A DNA stretch of 64,000 nucleotides, taken from contig OZ022261.1 of NCBI GenBank assembly GCA_963978905.1, forward strand, positions 33,216,102-33,280,101. The letters run 5' to 3'. The notes under the pieces were generated by a model. That model had not been told where the DNA came from and made no database searches. It saw only the letters and a program-made list of their open reading frames with translations. The stretch is from Trichostrongylus colubriformis (taxonomy: Eukaryota; Nematoda; Chromadorea; Rhabditida; Trichostrongylidae). Below are positions 59,401 through 64,000 of the stretch, one piece after another. Position 1 is the first letter of the stretch. The number at the start of each line of letters is the position of its first letter. The translations under genes were made by a program, and so were the position numbers.

Positions 59401-59628
59401 TCACTTAATCAATTGATGACTGGTGATATCAAACGTAGGTGTTGTGTCTAAAATGCCTCGATCGATAAGCATAGTCTGTACCATTACGTTCAGACGAAAG
59501 AAGGGAGAGGTGAGCGACATAACTGTCGGATAATATGATAATAAAGCAAAGTTCGGGTGTTGCAGTTCTGATGAAATTTTGCGAATTTCTGGAAACTTCC
59601 AAACGTCAGCTATATTAACTGGATACAA
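59401..59628 (-). CDS. Possible 3'-terminal exon of an unrecognised gene
   Basis: On the minus strand a CACTGCAG acceptor at 59629-59636 opens a 75-codon reading frame. It begins LYPVNIADVWKFPE, continues with RLNVMVQTMLIDRGILD, and ends SHQLIK at a TGA (59403-59401). Composition and codon use look coding. It lies convergent to GT14 copy B, 170 bp past its stop. I do not recognise the family. No upstream exon could be linked on the minus strand between 59637 and 64000. It could be a gene end, a remnant, or a chance open frame. Confidence 0.4.
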   Translation of the reverse strand: MYPVNIADVWKFPEIRKISSELQHPNFALLSYYPTVMSLTSPFFRLNVMVQTMLIDRGILDTTPTFDITSHQLIK

Positions 59629-59636
59629 CTGCAGTG

Positions 59637-62600
59637 GCTAACACAACATGAGTTCGCTCCGGCGTCACTGTTCAGTGCTTTGAACCAATAAGGGACCCCG
59701 TGGCAAGTCCTTGTTATCGGCGTTGGAGACCATCCAGAAAAGTGATCATCCAATCAATGCGTGCCGAAAAAATAGACATTTCACGTTTCCGAGGGAACGA
59801 CAAAAAAGTGTGAGACTCATTGAATTAGGATTAATATGGATCAATGATTTAATTAACGCTACTTGTTTAATCGGTCTTTTCTGCATAAATGTCGGTTTCT
59901 GCATAAAATTGAACAGATATTGGAAGGTGACTATAATCATACCTAATGAATGTAAAAATTTTAACTGTACTTCATAAAAAGCAGTCTCAGAGCCTTTGGT
60001 TCAAAAAAGCTGTATCTGGTTCCAAACAACCTGAGTCTTAGAAACTTGAAATTTGGTGAAGTTCGTAATCGAAAGGGGCATGTCTCAACAACTGTTAGTG
60101 TCACCAACTTATTCTGAAACTTGCTCTGCTCGATTAACAATAATATTAGCAATTGAAATTAACAATAATATCAGATTAACAGTAATATTTACAATTTCAC
60201 TTCCTTGTCGCTTGGCTAACGGTGCATCACCGTTGACCCCTCACTATCGATATCAGTTGACAATTTGCCTTGGCTATAGCCACACCCCTTTTGAGACGAA
60301 TGACTATTGTGGTGCGACACTTTGATGGTCAGTGCTGAAAGAGGATTTATTCATTTCGACGGCTGGCAGACTCTCGTCCATCTGAAGTTCATACTTAACC
60401 TTTCAGAACCTTAGATAACTGCAGTGCTTAGCGGCGCCAGGTCTTCTCACCGGAGCTGTGAGGGCCAATATTACTATGAGACAGCCAACATAGGAGTGGA
60501 GCAGACTCCTTCTCCCTTGGAGAGTAGGATGAGGATAGTCCGCGCTGAGGAAGACTAAATGCTGTTTAAAAATATGGTGATACAAATGTAAGTAAGGCTT
60601 GCAACAGACCATTAACCATTCTTCTCCTTTTTATTCAGGAGTATCACTTTATCTTCACTGACAGGGAGGTACACGTTCGGAGCAAATGGATATGGAAATG
60701 CTCAGAAGACCTCCCTAGAAGCGTGCTGAAGGTGGTGTCGACATGTCATATTAGGCTGTCAAAAAATTTTTTTTCGTTTTTTAAATACGCGCTTTTTCCC
60801 TCCAAACGTTTTCCAGCGATTTCTTCTGTACATACGCATGTAGTACAAGTTCACACGCATCTATAGGTACTATTGTCTTTCATCTCCCGGATAACCTTCT
60901 TCGGCATATCAAAGGAGTACTTTCGGGCCTTCTACTATATGTTTTCAAATATGGCCTTTCAGTAACCGAATCCAGTTGTCGTATAAACGCTGCATTTGGG
61001 GAGGGTTCAGTGTCTGAACTTGTGGCAGAACTTTGGTTCAAACGCTTTCGAGAAGGCAATTACAACTTCAAAGATTCTGACCGGTCCCCCATCGGAGGTC
61101 GACAACGAACGATTGCGGGTGCTGGGTTGCAACACTACACTAACAGCAGACCTGTACTGTCAGCAGCCGTATATTATGGTCGCAAAAATCACAGAGGAAC
61201 GTCCGAACCATGGCACGATTCTTTTCCTACACGATAATGCAGGCCCACATATAGCAAAAGCGACTCGCCAAAACATTCTCGAGCTTGGATGAAAAGTGCT
61301 GCCCCATCCAGATTATAGCTCTGATCTTGCTCCATCGGATCAAAGTTGCGAGACCCTCCCACGAGTCCTTGGAATAATGATCCAATGTGTCTGTTACGCC
61401 TCCAGTACGCATCTCTGCTATCCGAATACCAACGAGAGGGTGGTTGACCTCGGCTGGCCTCGTTGCGGGATGCGCCATGCATGAAAACTTCCTTCCCATT
61501 CTCAGTGAATACAAACGTTTTTCCGATCCGCATAGTGGCTCGCTAGCACCAAGTCAAGTACTTGAAATCATAGTGGGATATGAAAGATGTCCATACCAGC
61601 TAATTTTTCGTTATCATCCCGAAGTTTCTGGAGTATATACCACGATGGTACCCGTGGATAAATGCCGCTTCACACAGTTAATCGGTGAATTTCGGAGGTG
61701 TCTCTGTACGTGGTTTCGGTGCCAGCCGACCAATGAATGGGTTATTGGCATTGGCTGATTTCCTTGTGGATCGCGCCATGCATGAGGTTTCCATTAAGTT
61801 AGTTGATTAAGTTAGTTTCGGGTTCGAACTCAGTTAGCCAGTTTTCGCCCATCGCCCCCTTTACACTTTGACCTTCAGCCTGAGAAATCCATTGATCACT
61901 GCCTACCTCAACCATTGCGACCCTCTTCCCACGAGCGGACGAAATACGCCCCCCCCCCTACTCGAGGATTCGGCGGGGGCTTGGCCATGTTTGTGAGCAC
62001 TTCGAATTCCGCTCAAAATTGCGCACAAAATGCTTTGTTTTTTTTTCTTTGGCCGTCCCCGCCCTCCACATATGGCTCGCTCACCATCCACATACTTGGT
62101 TAAACTTAGGCTTTGAGGCTTTCTACCATTGAATTCCGAACCATACATTGTTGTTTACTTGTCCAATTAGTAAAAGACCAAATTACCAAAAAGCTCCAGA
62201 GAGCCTAAGTTATTCCCGGCATGTGCTGTGAGATTTACATAAAGACAGCGTTTTCAGAGCAGTCTATACGATGAGAGCACAGACAGATGAACGACAACGG
62301 TAGACCAGGCCTGAGCTTCGAGTACGGGAGCAGGGTCCCCTGATGAGTTAGCTCTCTCTACAGAGCAGAGACGACAGCGGCAAAATGCATAACCTTTGAA
62401 CGCAAGTTTTAAGTCGAGTTCTGCACAGAAGCCCATATAGCCGTTCGATTGCTATCACTATTAGATAGGTTGCAGTTTCTGTGAAATTTATTACAGTGGT
62501 TATCTCTAACATCGAAATCATTATTTTGCAACGAATCATCCAAAAACTTATCTGAACAACGTAAGAACAGAAGTAAGAAAGGTATAGCAGAATTAATTAA

Positions 62601-63718
62601 CCACATGAATCATTGTACACGTGGTATTGCAAATAATCAAATAGTATGACAACTTGTGAACATCATCACAACATCGGAAACATTTTCTGAAATAATCACA
62701 ACTATTTCATACTTGAGGAACTGGTAGGGTTTCCAAAGATCACAAATAATACATGAGATTCATTTGAAGAATAATACCATGAACAAGGGAATTTCCTTCT
62801 CAAATGCTGCAAACGAACGGGATGTTATCTTACGATATGGTATGATCAATGCATATAATAATACATAGAGAATGATATCTCGAAATTTGCTTGATGGGTG
62901 TTCAACTGTACGTGGACCCATCGAGCAATATACGATCGGATGGCAGTTTGAAAGTTAACAATCAAAGCCCAGGCCCACCAAAGCTTTGCGCTCCCTTACC
63001 ACGCCTGTTTGCGAAACTAGAAGAGAGCACGAGCAACAAGCTCAAGCTTGGCTACTCGTTCCGCGACGCTACAATTTACATTAGACGCCAAAGAGATTGA
63101 GTATAAACGAGCGACTCAGATAACAGAGCATGGGGTCTTAAGGCCCGTCTCTTCGAATCGTAACACCATCCGAAACCTCGGCCCTATTTAGGGAAAATGA
63201 CTCGTACTGGCAGCATGAGGAAAAAACCGTGGGAAAGACAGGCACAGTCAGGCTTATGAAAAAGCTGTGCTGGTTGTTGACACTGTTCTCGACTAAGCAT
63301 TCAGAGGGAAAAATACTGGGCTTCAACCACTACGAAAACGGAACCTCACCACGTACTAAAAAAGACGAGATATCAGGAAGAGAAGAAAATAATGATATCA
63401 TCCCGCTAGTGTATTTAAGCATCACTGACTAACCCTAGACCAAGAAAAAAAATGACCCAAATTCAAAAGACGGGCAATACCATGAATAAAAGGCTTTCCA
63501 GAGACAAAAAAATGAACGCTTTTCAAAAAAATCACGCAATGGTGACAAAAATACCCGTGAATTTAGTATTTGGCAATATATATTACAATGTGTAACATGG
63601 AGTAGCAAGCAAAAGTAGAAAACGTAGTTTGTATAAGAAAATCTCCCACAAATGGTAAAAAATACCAGATAGAAAACAAAAAAGAACGAAAAATGAACCA
63701 GTTGTGAAATAAGGTGAT
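59637..63718. other. Region with mariner relic and no recognised gene
   Basis: Apart from the mariner (60751-61350) and SINE-like fragments at 61410-61800, nothing coding was recognised. There is a poly-C run at 61950-61958 and A/T-rich sequence after 62500. Confidence 0.5.
60751..61350 (+). mobile_element. Truncated mariner transposon
   Basis: A mariner-like 5' terminus (TTAGGCTGTCAAAAAATT) begins at 60751 next to a TA. From about 60986 the sequence reads INAAFGEGSVSELVAE and FKRFREGNYNF, matching the mariner helix-turn-helix region. It then jumps, through an internal deletion, to a degraded LGCNTTLTADLY block. Finally it gives HDNAGPHIAKATRQNILELG and LPHPDYSSDLAPSD, the DD34D catalytic core region. 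Frame changes are needed and a TGA interrupts the core at the usual Trp. The 3' terminus is lost and SINE-like sequence follows. Dead copy. Confidence 0.88.
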
Positions 63719-63874
63719 TACGTCGGTTGCTGCTGGGCTTGTGTATGATAATCCTCCGTTTGAGCATACATATACTGCTCATTGGCATTTGATAGTTCAT
63801 GCGGTTGGATCAATCGACATTTACGAAGTCGCTTCCATTCACCACTTTGATAATCCATCTTTAAAGCATTCATT
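63719..63874 (-). CDS. Possible terminal exon or small ORF at window edge
   Basis: The minus strand reads MNALKMDYQSGEWKRLRK and continues hydrophilic and Gln/Tyr-rich to ...AQQQPT and a TAA at 63721-63719. The end is followed by T-rich, 3'UTR-like sequence. The frame opens at an ATG near 63874 or, less well, at a TTTAAAG acceptor just inside it. The same bases are also open on the plus strand (HLIVHAVGSIDIYEVAS), which ends at a good donor AG|GTAAGC, so the strand is not certain. The family is not recognised and the window ends 126 bases further on. Confidence 0.3.
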
Positions 63875-64000
63875 CAAATACGAAATGAGGTAAGCGTATT
63901 CAGCTATTCGAGACGTAATTTATTGATTAAATTAGAAGGTGAATCTTATGACCATTTCCATGGTTTACATGAAAGTGTAGCGATTATATCTTGTGAAACT

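Noticed and set aside
61387..61758. 123-codon plus-strand open frame downstream of the mariner
   Set aside because: Overlaps SINE-like fragments and lacks any recognisable motif; not the mariner reading frame.
1..64000. CRISPR array, rRNA or bacterial operon structure
   Set aside because: No regularly spaced direct repeats, no rRNA-like conserved stretches, and all real coding signal is intron-split and eukaryotic.

Overview
The window looks like nuclear DNA of a nematode, most likely a clade V (strongylid, hookworm-like) worm. The protein-coding signal is broken into small exons of 40-185 bp with GT...AG introns. Acceptors mostly resemble the nematode TTTCAG consensus. Long repeat-filled introns and intergenic DNA separate the exons. 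The resident mobile elements (a tRNA-type SINE, an RTE-type LINE fragment, a mariner and several TIR elements) are the kinds such genomes carry. The species assignment is inference from gene content only. No bacterial operon, CRISPR array or rRNA gene was seen.

Layout. (1) 2569-15241, minus strand: a GH29 alpha-L-fucosidase in twelve recognisable exons whose phases all agree. Only the 5' signal-peptide exon is missing. Its largest intron (4389-9731) is packed with repeats. (2) 15242-23133: no convincing gene; SINE, foldback and MITE copies. (3) 23134-38666, plus strand: a modular cysteine-rich secreted-type protein. Seven C-CPxGxxC-DxNTG-CRxFR-like modules are followed by a ten-cysteine TIL domain and a short cysteine-rich tail; the first exon(s) are not located. 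(4) Inside its 7.3-kb intron, on the opposite strand, lies a decayed UPF1-like superfamily 1 helicase (28945-32814) with several frameshifts and an in-frame stop. (5) 43430-50924 and 53980-59230, plus strand: two tandem paralogues of a GT14 (core-2/I-branching type) glycosyltransferase with the same ten-exon structure and N-terminal signal anchors. (6) 59401-59628 and about 63719-63874, minus strand: possible 3'-terminal exons of unrecognised genes. A 3'-truncated mariner lies between them.

How it fits together: the fucosidase (glycan trimming) and the two GT14 enzymes (glycan branching) belong to related glycan-processing biology, and the TIL-containing protein is of secreted type. No co-regulation can be shown from the sequence. 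Much of the remaining DNA is repeat. It includes at least four families of short TIR/MITE elements, foldback elements, a SINE family with A and B boxes, and one nested transposon insertion whose empty site is readable elsewhere in the window.
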